Shown: one piece after another, positions 48,157 through 57,023 of the stretch
Numbering within the stretch: position 1 is the first letter of the stretch
Layout: each line of letters begins with the position of its first letter
Virus record (IMG/VR): IMGVR_UViG_3300035698_007174
Location: 1 to 64,000 of that record
Direction: 5' to 3' (one strand)
Source of the DNA: a virus
DNA: 64,000 bases
The notes under the pieces: model-generated
The model's input: the letters and a program-made list of their open reading frames with translations, nothing else
The model's database searches: none
What the model was told of the DNA's origin: nothing
Made by a program: the position numbers and the translations under genes

Positions 48157-48341
48157 CTAAAATGCAATGGATTATGGCTGGCATAGTTCGGTTTCATAAA
48201 GAGATTGAATCTTGGTTTGTGACTGAAGAGGAGCAGCTTAAAGAAATACAAAAAGAAGGAATGAAAAAGATTGATATGACAAAGTATATGACAAAAGGAG
48301 GAAAAAGATATGGAACCAAACTTCTATCCAAAAGAAAGTGA
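48153..48341 (+). CDS. Hypothetical protein of 62 residues
   Basis: The chain begins MTKMQWIMAGIVRFHKEIES, with a Lys-rich end GKRYGTKLLSKRK. The last 32 bases overlap the start of the dehydratase gene. Probably a short helical, basic peptide. Function unknown. Confidence 0.5.
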   Translation: MTKMQWIMAGIVRFHKEIESWFVTEEEQLKEIQKEGMKKIDMTKYMTKGGKRYGTKLLSKRK

Positions 48342-49257
48342 ATTTCTAATTACTGGTGGAACCGGATCTCTCGGGAAGACTTTAGTGAAACTTCTTCAGA
48401 GATATAAACCAAAAGGTATTCGGATTTACTCCAGAGATGAATTGAAACAGTGGAAGTTGAGACAACAGTTTGCAGAGTATGACAATATTGCTTATCTCCT
48501 CGGTGATGTGCGGGATTACACTAGATTAGAAAGAGCTATGAATGGCGTTGATGTAGTTTTCCATTGTGCAGCTATGAAGCAAGTTCCGGCTTGTGAGACT
48601 GATCCTGAAGAAGCTGTCAAGACAAATATTCATGGGGCTCAAAATGTTATGAATGCTGCAATCAACAACAATGTCAAGGTGGTGATGAACATCTCAACCG
48701 ATAAAGCTGTGTATCCCGTGAATTTATATGGAGCAACCAAGATGGCTGCAGAGAAGTTGTTCATCCATGGTAATGTTTACTCGGGTGACTATGGAACAAA
48801 GTTCTCCTGCTGTAGATATGGGAATGTCCTGGGTTCTCGGGGAAGCATTATCCCTCTGTTCTTGGAACAACAGAAGACAGGGGTAATTACAATCACTCAT
48901 CCTAAGATGACCAGATTCTTTATCCGGTTGGAAGAGGTTGCTCAGTTTGTAATAAATGCTGCCTACATAACTGATGGTGGACAGATCTATGTTCCAAAGA
49001 TGAAAGCTATGAAAGTACTCGATGCTGCAAAAGTGATCGCTCCGAATGCTGCTATCAAACTAATTGGTATTCGACCAGGAGAGAAACTACATGAGTGTTT
49101 GATTACAAAAGAAGAAAGCTATCATGCAACTGAAAAGAAGAATATGTATATCATCGACCAGAATGTAAATACAGGAAATGAGTTTACTCTGGATAGCAAT
49201 TCTGTTACTCAATATACCGAAGACGACTTTAGGGAATTGGTCAAGGAGTTTTTCTAA
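48310..49257 (+). CDS. pseB: UDP-GlcNAc 4,6-dehydratase, PseB-like
   Basis: The 315-residue protein is an extended SDR: GGTGSLGKT near residue 15 binds NADP, YSRDELKQWKLRQQF is a family segment, then AAMKQVPACE, STDKAVYPVNLYGATK (catalytic Asp-Lys and Tyr), and RYGNVLGSRGSIIPLF with TRFFIRLEE. This reaction (UDP-GlcNAc to the 4-keto-6-deoxy-arabino sugar) is the first step of pseudaminic acid synthesis; LegB is a close relative. GGAGG precedes the ATG. Confidence 0.88.
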   Translation: MEPNFYPKESEFLITGGTGSLGKTLVKLLQRYKPKGIRIYSRDELKQWKLRQQFAEYDNIAYLLGDVRDYTRLERAMNGVDVVFHCAAMKQVPACETDPEEAVKTNIHGAQNVMNAAINNNVKVVMNISTDKAVYPVNLYGATKMAAEKLFIHGNVYSGDYGTKFSCCRYGNVLGSRGSIIPLFLEQQKTGVITITHPKMTRFFIRLEEVAQFVINAAYITDGGQIYVPKMKAMKVLDAAKVIAPNAAIKLIGIRPGEKLHECLITKEESYHATEKKNMYIIDQNVNTGNEFTLDSNSVTQYTEDDFRELVKEFF

Positions 49258-49835
49258 TGTATGAAACAGATAGAATAAAGTTAGTTCCTTTCAATAGAGA
49301 GTTCTTGGAGAATGAAGTTACTGGATATAAAAGATGGTTTCTAAATCCATTGGTAACTGCTCAGAATTCTCATGGACTCTTCCCGAAGTCAGAAGCAGAG
49401 TACGAGATGTTTTTAGAATCGATCGATATAGCTGAAGCAATTGTGTTTGCTATTTTGGTGAAACAGGGAGATGAGATTCCTGCCTATGTTCATATTGGAA
49501 ACGTATCTCTTCAGGGTTTTAATTGGATATACCGATCAGCTGAATTTGCTGTGGTACTGGGAGAACCGGACTTTTGGGGAAAGGGGTATTGTACGGAAGC
49601 TACCGAATTGTTGCTGAAGCATGGGTTTGGCAAATTGAACCTCCATCGAATATGGTCCGGAACTGCATCGACCAATGTTGGAATGCAAAGAGTATTTGAC
49701 AAATTGGGGTTTCAAGAAGAAGGAATCTTCAATGATGGAATGTTTCTCAATGGAAGGTATGTCGATATATGTTGTTATTACCTGTTGGATTGGCAATGGA
49801 GTGATTTTTTCCAAAAAAAAGGGAGGGTTAATTGA
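49257..49835 (+). CDS. GNAT acetyltransferase, PseH-like
   Basis: The 192-residue protein has a GNAT layout: ETDRIKLVPFNREFLE, then VHIGNVSLQGFNW, FAVVLGEPDFWGKGYCTEAT (the acetyl-CoA loop GKGYCTEA), and NLHRIWSGTASTNVGMQRVFDKLGF with IWSGTASTNVGMQRVF as in RimJ/PseH enzymes. It would acetylate the 4-amino group of the nucleotide-linked sugar. It overlaps the dehydratase stop and the Maf gene. Confidence 0.8.
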   Translation: MYETDRIKLVPFNREFLENEVTGYKRWFLNPLVTAQNSHGLFPKSEAEYEMFLESIDIAEAIVFAILVKQGDEIPAYVHIGNVSLQGFNWIYRSAEFAVVLGEPDFWGKGYCTEATELLLKHGFGKLNLHRIWSGTASTNVGMQRVFDKLGFQEEGIFNDGMFLNGRYVDICCYYLLDWQWSDFFQKKGRVN

Positions 49836-52492
49836 ACGAGATCTATGAAAAAAATATGGACGTTATTAAAAAGATTAGTGCAGTCTTTTCAAAAGAGCTA
49901 GAAGAAGCTCCGACTCCTGATTGGCTGACTCTGGTAAATGCTGACAATGGAAAAAGGAATTTCACTGTCTTCAATGCCGGTAGAGTTCAAGCAGCTTATG
50001 ATCAGAAGGATCCGATCAAAGACGTGAAAAAGAGTATAAAGAATTTTACATATCTGAATGGACATTGCTCTATTCTAATTGGAGTTGGTCTGGGATATAC
50101 TCTGAATGAAATCTTGAAGAAGAAAGAAAAGAAACACATAGTTGCTGTCATCGAACCAAACTTCTGTTTCTTCCGAGAAGCATTTAAGAACTTTGACTTC
50201 ACCAAGTATTTAGAGAATGGAACTTTGCTTTTGTTCGATGGTAAAAAAGAAAGTACTCCTTCATTCTTTGGGATGATAGAATCTAAATGGGTAATTCAAC
50301 AATGGTTTTTGATGGCTGAGAAATATACTTATTTCAAAACTGATCTGTATGCTGACATTGTTCAGAACACAATGGAGATGATCAACTCAATCCAATGTAA
50401 TGTTGGAACGGTCATCCATGCAGGAACCACAATAGCAAAGAACGATATTTTGAATGTTCCATATGTCTTCCGGAACACCGGAGTGGTAGCAGTAAAGGAT
50501 ATGTTCAAAGATGTTCCGGCAGTCCTGGTGAGCACTGGTCCATCTCTTCAAAAGAATATTCATATTCTGCAGGAGAATAAGGACAAAGTATTAATCATTG
50601 CTGTGGCCCAATGTCTTCGGGTACTGCTAGCATACGACATTGTTCCAGACTTTATTACAACAGTAGATTATGGGAAAACAAATGAAGAACACTTTAAGGG
50701 TTTATGGGATACTGATACTACTTTGGTCTGTCTCAATCGCACTTATGCTCCTATTCTCAAGCAATGGAAAGGTAGGAAGTTAATCACTGTTTCTAAGTAT
50801 TTAGAGAATGAATCAGTGGTTGGATTAATGCAACACAAAGGGTATTTAGAACAGGGTGGATCAGTTAGCCATCTAAATGTTGGTTTGGCTCTACATCTTG
50901 GCTGCGATCCCATTTGCATCATCGGACAGGATCTCGCTTATGATGGAGAACATTCTCATATTCCATTGGTGGACGCTGGTGGAAAAATTACTGAGAAAGA
51001 AGATGGTACTTTGTCTTGGGATATAAACGACCCGCATAGTCACTTGAAAGGAAAGCCATATGGGATGGGGATGGCTAAAGTTGTCCCAGGGTATTTTGGA
51101 AAACCTGTCAAGACAAATATGGGATTGGCAAGTTTCATCACTTCTTTTGAGCAGATCTTCCTTACTTATAAGGAGGAGCATACCTTTATCAATTCAACTG
51201 AGGGGGGAGCTTCCATAAAAGGAACTACTCAAATGTCTCTGAAAGATTTCATTGCAGACTACGGTTGTGATTTAGACAAGTCTTCTATTAAAAAGATTCC
51301 TGAGTTTATTGACGATCCCAGGAAATTAGCATTGAGATTGATCAAGGCTTTTAACAAAGAGATTAGAGAACTGTATGAGCTGATTAAGTATGCTGAAGAT
51401 GGTTTGGGTTATAGTGATAAGATCTTGTCTGAAAAAGGTAAGATAGAATTCAAGATGGCTGTTGCAAAGAATCGGGAAATGTCAAACAAAGCTCACAAGA
51501 TAGCAGCCACCAATCAGTTGATGGGTATGTGGATCTATGAAGCAAGCAGAGCAATTGAAAGCAGGGAGTTGAAAGTATCAGCTTCTACAAAGCATTTATT
51601 CAAGGACCGGAAAGACTTAGAAACTAGAGTGAAACGGAATCGATTGATTTTGGAAGCTGCCAAAACTGCTGCGGAAGAGATGATCGAGTTGTATGAAGAA
51701 TCTTTGGGGTTGCTGAAAGAATACAGGGATACGGACAGTCCGGACATTCTTGTATCTTACATTTATGAATCTGCTGATCTGCAGGATATTGACGACTACT
51801 TCCATGTTGGGAATTGGGCCCATCCTTATCTCGAAGCAAAAAAACTAATTGAGAACTCAGATGAATATTATGATGGGGATATTGATTATGCTTATGACAT
51901 TCGGAAAAAAGCAATTTGGTTGAGATCAGAAGCGACTAGAGAAGCAAAAGAAGCTGGAGACAATTCTGACTTAATCCATTACAATCAATTGATCATGGAA
52001 GCTCAAGTTTTGGGAAGAGAAGAACGGAACTTTATGGGATCCCTAGAAAAGCTGAAAGAAGCGGAAGTGGTAAACGACAGTGGTGAAGAAGCCATCTGGG
52101 GAATAGGATCTGCTTACTACCAGTTAAAGAAATTTGAAAAAGCTGCAGAGAAATATGAGAAGTTGATTCTTCTCTTTCCGGAAAACAATCGGTATCAATT
52201 TGAATATGGACAAGTACTGCTCAATATAGATATGGCTCGGGGATTGGAAGTACTGCAGAAAGTATTTGAAAAGACTGACGAGTTTGATTCCTTTCTATTT
52301 AGGCTGGCTCAGTTGTATGCAGACTCGGAATTGTTTGAATTATCTCATATCGCAATATGCAAATATCTTGAAAAGTTCCCAGACAATATGGAAGCCTGGT
52401 TGGTGAAAGCGAAAGTCTTGGAAGAACTGGACCGGATGGAAGAGTACCAAGAAGCAATGGATAAGTACAACAAGATGAAGGGGGTTTCATGA
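49832..52492 (+). CDS. maf: Maf-family protein glycosyltransferase (DUF115) with TPR tail
   Basis: The 886-residue protein starts at TTG (49832), with GGGAGGG five bases upstream. Residues 60-150 carry ILIGVGLGYTLNEILKKK. The DUF115 core follows: VLVSTGPSLQKNIHILQ (about 227-243), IVPDFITTVDYG, and GGSVSHLNVGLALHLGCDPICIIGQDLAYDGEHSHI, all features of motility accessory factors. Maf proteins move pseudaminic or related sugars onto Ser/Thr of flagellin. The C-terminal 180 residues have TPR-like repeats (IWGIGSAYYQLKKFEKAAEKYEKL). It ends the cassette. Confidence 0.85.
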   Translation: MNEIYEKNMDVIKKISAVFSKELEEAPTPDWLTLVNADNGKRNFTVFNAGRVQAAYDQKDPIKDVKKSIKNFTYLNGHCSILIGVGLGYTLNEILKKKEKKHIVAVIEPNFCFFREAFKNFDFTKYLENGTLLLFDGKKESTPSFFGMIESKWVIQQWFLMAEKYTYFKTDLYADIVQNTMEMINSIQCNVGTVIHAGTTIAKNDILNVPYVFRNTGVVAVKDMFKDVPAVLVSTGPSLQKNIHILQENKDKVLIIAVAQCLRVLLAYDIVPDFITTVDYGKTNEEHFKGLWDTDTTLVCLNRTYAPILKQWKGRKLITVSKYLENESVVGLMQHKGYLEQGGSVSHLNVGLALHLGCDPICIIGQDLAYDGEHSHIPLVDAGGKITEKEDGTLSWDINDPHSHLKGKPYGMGMAKVVPGYFGKPVKTNMGLASFITSFEQIFLTYKEEHTFINSTEGGASIKGTTQMSLKDFIADYGCDLDKSSIKKIPEFIDDPRKLALRLIKAFNKEIRELYELIKYAEDGLGYSDKILSEKGKIEFKMAVAKNREMSNKAHKIAATNQLMGMWIYEASRAIESRELKVSASTKHLFKDRKDLETRVKRNRLILEAAKTAAEEMIELYEESLGLLKEYRDTDSPDILVSYIYESADLQDIDDYFHVGNWAHPYLEAKKLIENSDEYYDGDIDYAYDIRKKAIWLRSEATREAKEAGDNSDLIHYNQLIMEAQVLGREERNFMGSLEKLKEAEVVNDSGEEAIWGIGSAYYQLKKFEKAAEKYEKLILLFPENNRYQFEYGQVLLNIDMARGLEVLQKVFEKTDEFDSFLFRLAQLYADSELFELSHIAICKYLEKFPDNMEAWLVKAKVLEELDRMEEYQEAMDKYNKMKGVS

Positions 52493-52560
52493 ACTTAGAT
52501 TTTTTAGATATGATATGTATAATTGTCATAGTAGTTTTACTTATGAAATGTGTGGGGTGA
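52489..52560 (+). CDS. Membrane microprotein of 23 residues
   Basis: The ATG overlaps the Maf stop (ATGA). The chain, MNLDFLDMICIIVIVVLLMK then CVG, is a single membrane span. Short and not confirmed, but the coupling with Maf and the hydrophobic pattern are suggestive. Confidence 0.4.
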   Translation: MNLDFLDMICIIVIVVLLMKCVG

Positions 52561-52562
52561 GT

Positions 52563-52778
52563 ATGAGGGTAGCAATGGAATTTAAATTGCCGGAAGAACG
52601 TAATCAGTTTTATATGGCTGCGGATGGGGAAGACTACTATTCAGTTTTGTGGGAGTATTCGCAGTACTTTTTTAGCTTGGCTAAGTGTAGAGATTTGACA
52701 GACGAAGAGATCAGCTTGCGGGACAAGTTGTATGAGTTCATGGACGACTTCCATGTAGATTTAAACAAAATATCATAA
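52563..52778 (+). CDS. Hypothetical protein of 71 residues
   Basis: GGGGTGAGT precedes an ATG reading MRVAMEFKLPEERNQFYMAA, with EDYYSVLWEYSQYFFSLAKC and LRDKLYEFMDDFHVDLNK. The pattern FxLPEExxxFxxAxxGxxYxxxLWEYxxYLR resembles a common small phage protein of unknown role. Supported by the start context and family-like spacing. Confidence 0.65.
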   Translation: MRVAMEFKLPEERNQFYMAADGEDYYSVLWEYSQYFFSLAKCRDLTDEEISLRDKLYEFMDDFHVDLNKIS

Positions 52779-52788
52779 AGGAGTTTAT

Positions 52789-53007
52789 ATGTTATTACAA
52801 TTTTATACAACTAAGGGGTACACGCTCATCGACACGTCTAAGTATGAGTCTATTGAAGTTATTAATCAGCCCATTGGTTTTACTTTGGTGTTAATTGAAA
52901 GTGTGTGGGAAAATAAGAAAGGAAAAAGATACGCAAGTGATGGGGTGTATGGAAAAGTTAAGACAGAATTCGCATTGTCATCAGGGAACTTCACAGTAAT
53001 CAAGTAA
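52789..53007 (+). CDS. Hypothetical protein of 72 residues
   Basis: The chain reads MLLQFYTTKGYTLIDTSKYE, then IGFTLVLIESVWENKKGKRY and VYGKVKTEFALSSGNFTVIK. AAAGGAGTTTAT precedes the ATG. Last gene before the bidirectional terminator. Function unknown. Confidence 0.55.
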   Translation: MLLQFYTTKGYTLIDTSKYESIEVINQPIGFTLVLIESVWENKKGKRYASDGVYGKVKTEFALSSGNFTVIK

Positions 53008-53022
53008 CACTCTCAGACGCAT

Positions 53023-53056
53023 AAAAAAGACCCTTCCTTAACCGGAGGGGTCTTTT
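53023..53056. terminator. Bidirectional terminator between early and tail operons
   Basis: AAAAAGACCC...GGGGTCTTTT forms a strong hairpin with A and T runs on both sides. It sits between the end of the rightward early genes (53007) and the end of the leftward tail-fibre genes (53144). Confidence 0.85.
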
Positions 53057-53143
53057 GGTATGATTACCCGTTTATAGGGTGTGTCGTTTAAATGCACTTG
53101 TAGTATCGTGTATTTCCTTGTACGTTTAGAAAAGTCACTGATC

Positions 53144-54835
53144 TTATGTCCAAACAGCAGGAGTAGATACCTTGTTTGTAATATTAGCATCAGTAGTATC
53201 AATAAAGTCGTTTCCTGAGTTTGCTGCTTCATTTGTGAATAAGGCAGCTCCATAAGTACAATTGTGGAATCCTTCTTCGGCTCCTCCAACAGAAGTAGCC
53301 AGTGTTACATAACAACCAGATATTCCAATACAATTAGCATAACCATAGGCATTTCCACCTGTGGCATCTATGTCAGTCACATAACACCCTGAAACTCCTT
53401 CACAAGAATTGAGCCCCATGCAGTCTCCATTTAAGGAATCAATATCATTTGCATAACAAGCAGATAGAGCATTACTATTGTAAAATCCATAAGCTGTTCC
53501 TGTTGAAGAATTGTCGATTGTTGTAGCTCGACAACTACTGAGACATTCACACTGATAAAATCCAGCAGCAGCAGCAGCAGAAGAACTTGTAATTCCGGAA
53601 GCCCTACAAGATGAGAGACTTATAGAATTATAAAATCCATAACATACACCAGAACTTGAAGATAAATCAAGAGCTTTACAACTAGCAATACTAGATCCAT
53701 TATCAAACCCGTAGACAGCTCCATTAGCATTTGAAATTGTTGTTGCAATACAACTTGAGACTTCTGTACAAGCACTAAAGCCATAAACTGCTGATCCTCC
53801 ACTTGTTATAGTTGTAGAAGTGCATCCAGATAGTTCGGAGCAAGACCAAAAACCATAAGCAACATTAGAAAAGGCATTTATGTTGGAAGCTAAACATTGG
53901 GATAAATGATCACATTCTCGATAACCATAAACAGCTTGAGCAGAGGTTGTGTCTATTGTATCTGCTCTACAATTTTGCAAGTAATCACAAAGATAATATC
54001 CATATGAAGCGGAACCTCCAGATAGAACATCATCAGATTTACAATTAATTAAATAATTACAATCATAAAAACCATAGGCTGCAGCTGCAGTACATTCTAT
54101 GTCATATACTCTGCAATTTACTAAGTTGTCACAATTACTAAATCCTCGTATAATCCCTATACCAGATGTCAGACCTTCTATTGAGCAATTAACTAAATGA
54201 ACATAGGGAGCTCCGCCAGCTGTTCCTTCAAAACCGTAAAAGGAAGAAGTTGATTTTCTAAAACTTGTTTTGCATCCATATAGATAAGTTTCACCCGTCA
54301 TATAATAGGATCTAGTTAGTGCATAGGCTCCAACAGCAGTTCCTATAATATTCATATTGTAAATAGAAGACCCAGTTACATCGAAGTAAGATCGTTCATC
54401 TCCTACATCGAAGTAAGATCCGACTTCACAGAATATCAATCTATCCCCAAAGTCTATATTCCCCCAAGTGTCTCCACCAGAAAGGAATGAAGTAGCTCCA
54501 TAGCAATTGTATCCACCAGCCAGATAACCCAGATACATAGAAGTGTATTCTAGTTTAATCCGGTAAGCATTTGCTGCTGTTCTCTCAATGGCTGCATTGA
54601 AAAGTGCCTGAGTATTTGCAATGAAGTCCCACCCACCAGAGACTAAACTCTGGATTGCTGGAAATAGTTGTTGATTGGTGTCATCTCCCTGAGAGTTCAT
54701 AACAGAGCCAGTTTGTTCTATGACATAAGCTAGTTCTTCTTGAACAGCATTAAGCCATGGGGCAACTACAGTTGTTCCAGGAGGTCCATCTTGAAAGCGA
54801 TTCTCTAAATTATTCTCTCCTTCTATTCTGTGCAT
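53144..54835 (-). CDS. Tail-fibre protein with 24-residue Cys repeats (copy 1)
   Basis: The 563-residue protein starts MHRIEGENNLENRFQDGPPG, the N-terminal anchor of tail fibres (TTVVAPWLNAVQEELAYVIEQTG). From about residue 210, about a dozen units of about 24 residues follow, with consensus YGFxxCxxLSxCxAxxIxxxxGxA. This matches a beta-helix with two Cys per turn stacked in register. It is Ser/Thr-rich and lacks a recognisable enzyme motif. It is a paralogue of the next upstream gene. It could be the receptor-binding protein. Confidence 0.8.
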   Translation of the reverse strand: MHRIEGENNLENRFQDGPPGTTVVAPWLNAVQEELAYVIEQTGSVMNSQGDDTNQQLFPAIQSLVSGGWDFIANTQALFNAAIERTAANAYRIKLEYTSMYLGYLAGGYNCYGATSFLSGGDTWGNIDFGDRLIFCEVGSYFDVGDERSYFDVTGSSIYNMNIIGTAVGAYALTRSYYMTGETYLYGCKTSFRKSTSSFYGFEGTAGGAPYVHLVNCSIEGLTSGIGIIRGFSNCDNLVNCRVYDIECTAAAAYGFYDCNYLINCKSDDVLSGGSASYGYYLCDYLQNCRADTIDTTSAQAVYGYRECDHLSQCLASNINAFSNVAYGFWSCSELSGCTSTTITSGGSAVYGFSACTEVSSCIATTISNANGAVYGFDNGSSIASCKALDLSSSSGVCYGFYNSISLSSCRASGITSSSAAAAAGFYQCECLSSCRATTIDNSSTGTAYGFYNSNALSACYANDIDSLNGDCMGLNSCEGVSGCYVTDIDATGGNAYGYANCIGISGCYVTLATSVGGAEEGFHNCTYGAALFTNEAANSGNDFIDTTDANITNKVSTPAVWT

Positions 54836-54844
54836 AAAATCTCC

Positions 54845-56353
54845 TTATGTTGCCCAACTACTACATGAATATTGAATATCGATTGCTGCTGCTGAAGTAT
54901 CTACATAACTACAACCTGGATTTGATACTTCTGCTGTATGAGAAGAGGAAACATAAGTACAGGCATTAAATCCATAAACATTTCCGGAAATACTGTCAAT
55001 GTCATCGGCAAGACAAGCTGACACATAATCGCAATCATAAAACCCGTAAGCATCTCCAGTAGTTGCATCAATAGAAGTTGTAGAACACGCTGATACAAAA
55101 TCACAATTATTATACCCGTAAGCAGTTCCAGAGGTGGTGTCTAGTGTATCAACATAACAACTAGAGAGACGCTTACACCCATTAAAGCCATGAGCATTTG
55201 CAGTACCAGAATCGAGATTCCCTGCTAGACAACTGGAAACTTGATCGCAAGATCTAAATCCAAAGACTTGTCCTCCAATAGAATCAAAATCAAACACTCT
55301 ACATCCGGAAATTTGATCACAATTTTCAAATCCATAAAGTACAGTACTGGTAGTAGAACTAAAAGAGTATGCTCTACAGCTAGATACTTGACTACAGGAT
55401 TCAAAGCCAATAATAGCTCCGGAGACTGTTGTTGAAAACGCATATGCGTAACAATTAGAAATTTCAAAACAGTTATTAAAGCCATAACAATTAGTTAGGG
55501 CTGTTGTTTTTACTATGGAATCTGCATGACAATTTGAAATCCGATTACAGAAATGAAATCCATAAATGGCAGCTGCAGAACTTGTGAGTGTAGTTATAAA
55601 ACAATTATTTATATTATAACAATAGTGGAAAGCACCGATTATTCCAGAACTTTCAAGATTGTAAGCTGTACAGTTTACAAAACTTTGAGTGGCCCGAATA
55701 GCTTCTGTAGTCCCACCAGTAAATCCATAGAATGTTGCATTACTTAGTCTTGAACTGGTTTTACAATTTACTAATTTAGATCTTAATCCAGTAGCATAAA
55801 AAGAGTATGAAATTGCTGAAGCTACTGTTCCTGTTCCAATCACACCTAGACCATATATATGACAATCATCATTATCTACTAGCACATACCCTTCAGTATT
55901 TCCAAAGTCTAAGGAACCACCTGTCTCAGCAAAAAGAATATCGACATTCCCCATCGACAACTCTCCCCAGGTATCTCCACCGGACAAGGGAGACAAAGCT
56001 CCTGACATCTGGTATCCACCAGAGAAATGTCTCAAGTAGACAGATCTGTAGTTTGTTATAAATCTATAAGCATTCGCTCCGGTTCTTTCAATGATAGCAT
56101 TGAAGTGTTCCTGAGAAGATATGACTACTCGGAATCCCGCATTTACAAAACTTTTAGTGGCTGCAAGTAGTTGGTTCTTTGGATCCCCATTGGCCCCATA
56201 AAGACTTATTCCAGCTCCTTCAATCACACCGGAGATCTCTTCCTGCACAGAGGTCAACCAATCGTCTGTTACTACTGTGGGAGGTGGTCCCTCTGTAAAT
56301 ATTTTATGACCTTCACTGTCTGTAGTGAAGTTTAGTCCTTCTATTCTGTGCAT
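54845..56353 (-). CDS. Tail-fibre protein with 24-residue Cys repeats (copy 2)
   Basis: The 502-residue protein has the same organisation as copy 1: MHRIEGLNFTTDSEGHK, then VTDDWLTSVQEEISGVIEGAG, a linker with IIERTGANAYRFI, and about ten repeats such as YGFENCDQISGCRVFDFDSIGG. Many repeat cysteines match copy 1 in spacing. The start is backed by AAGGAAG upstream. Two similar fibres allow the phage to bind more than one surface structure or to recombine. Confidence 0.8.
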   Translation of the reverse strand: MHRIEGLNFTTDSEGHKIFTEGPPPTVVTDDWLTSVQEEISGVIEGAGISLYGANGDPKNQLLAATKSFVNAGFRVVISSQEHFNAIIERTGANAYRFITNYRSVYLRHFSGGYQMSGALSPLSGGDTWGELSMGNVDILFAETGGSLDFGNTEGYVLVDNDDCHIYGLGVIGTGTVASAISYSFYATGLRSKLVNCKTSSRLSNATFYGFTGGTTEAIRATQSFVNCTAYNLESSGIIGAFHYCYNINNCFITTLTSSAAAIYGFHFCNRISNCHADSIVKTTALTNCYGFNNCFEISNCYAYAFSTTVSGAIIGFESCSQVSSCRAYSFSSTTSTVLYGFENCDQISGCRVFDFDSIGGQVFGFRSCDQVSSCLAGNLDSGTANAHGFNGCKRLSSCYVDTLDTTSGTAYGYNNCDFVSACSTTSIDATTGDAYGFYDCDYVSACLADDIDSISGNVYGFNACTYVSSSHTAEVSNPGCSYVDTSAAAIDIQYSCSSWAT

Positions 56354-56378
56354 AAAACTTCCTTATGTTGAAATGAAA

Positions 56379-56397
56379 GGGGGGTTTAGCCCCCCCT
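56379..56397 (-). terminator. GC-rich hairpin between tail and fibre genes
   Basis: GGGGGG and CCCCCC pair over a five-base loop, followed on the minus strand by TTTCATTTC. It may reduce expression of the two large fibre genes compared with the baseplate genes. Confidence 0.65.
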
Positions 56398-56406
56398 TGA
56401 TATTAG

Positions 56407-56997
56407 TTATTGACTGCTTACAACTCCCCAATCTGGTTTGAAATACCATTTACCAATTGTGGAAGCTCCATGATCATCAGATGGCATTATGAAACCAAGT
56501 TTTACTCCGGAGAGTGTAGTTGGTCCTGCACTGATAGCACCTGAAACACCAGAGTCCAGATAAATAGGCATTCCGATTTTTGCGGTAAAGTTAGCAGAAT
56601 TAGCTGAAAGGTAAATACAACCTTCAAGCAAAATTACTCCTGTGGAAATACCACCAGCGAGATAGCTTTCCATAGCCACACCAAGAACACCGATGAAGGT
56701 AGATTCATGAGCCCTGTCTGCGTGTATCCAATATCCAGTTGAACAATCCATATACAGAATGTCCTGAAAGGAAGTAGCTGATCCTATGTACTGTGAATAC
56801 ATTTTCCATCCTCTACCTGTTCTGTCTGTGGTTGTAAACTTAGATTGTGGTTTCGACCAGAAATCGCCCGCATTAGCAAATTCCGATTCCATTAGTGTTA
56901 CAACAAAATCTCTTAAATCTTGTGCTGATACTTGTCCGGTTACATTATCTCCAAATAGTGACAATATTGCTGAACGAGTTCTTTGGGTGTCTGCCAT
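56407..56997 (-). CDS. Putative tail or collar protein
   Basis: The 196-residue protein begins MADTQRTRSAILSLFGDNVTG followed by QVSAQDLRDFVVTLMESEF. This opening (an FxDN element and an ISAQDLRDF-like element) is often found at the N-terminus of phage tail and capsid-associated proteins. The remaining part is beta-rich. The position after the baseplate genes supports a tail-tip or fibre-connector protein. Confidence 0.65.
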   Translation of the reverse strand: MADTQRTRSAILSLFGDNVTGQVSAQDLRDFVVTLMESEFANAGDFWSKPQSKFTTTDRTGRGWKMYSQYIGSATSFQDILYMDCSTGYWIHADRAHESTFIGVLGVAMESYLAGGISTGVILLEGCIYLSANSANFTAKIGMPIYLDSGVSGAISAGPTTLSGVKLGFIMPSDDHGASTIGKWYFKPDWGVVSSQ

Positions 56998-57023
56998 AAA
57001 AATACTCCTTAATTATTTTTCGT

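Noticed and set aside
53144-56353. Diversity-generating retroelement variable regions in the fibres
   Set aside because: No reverse transcriptase or template repeat in the window; the variation is repeat-based.
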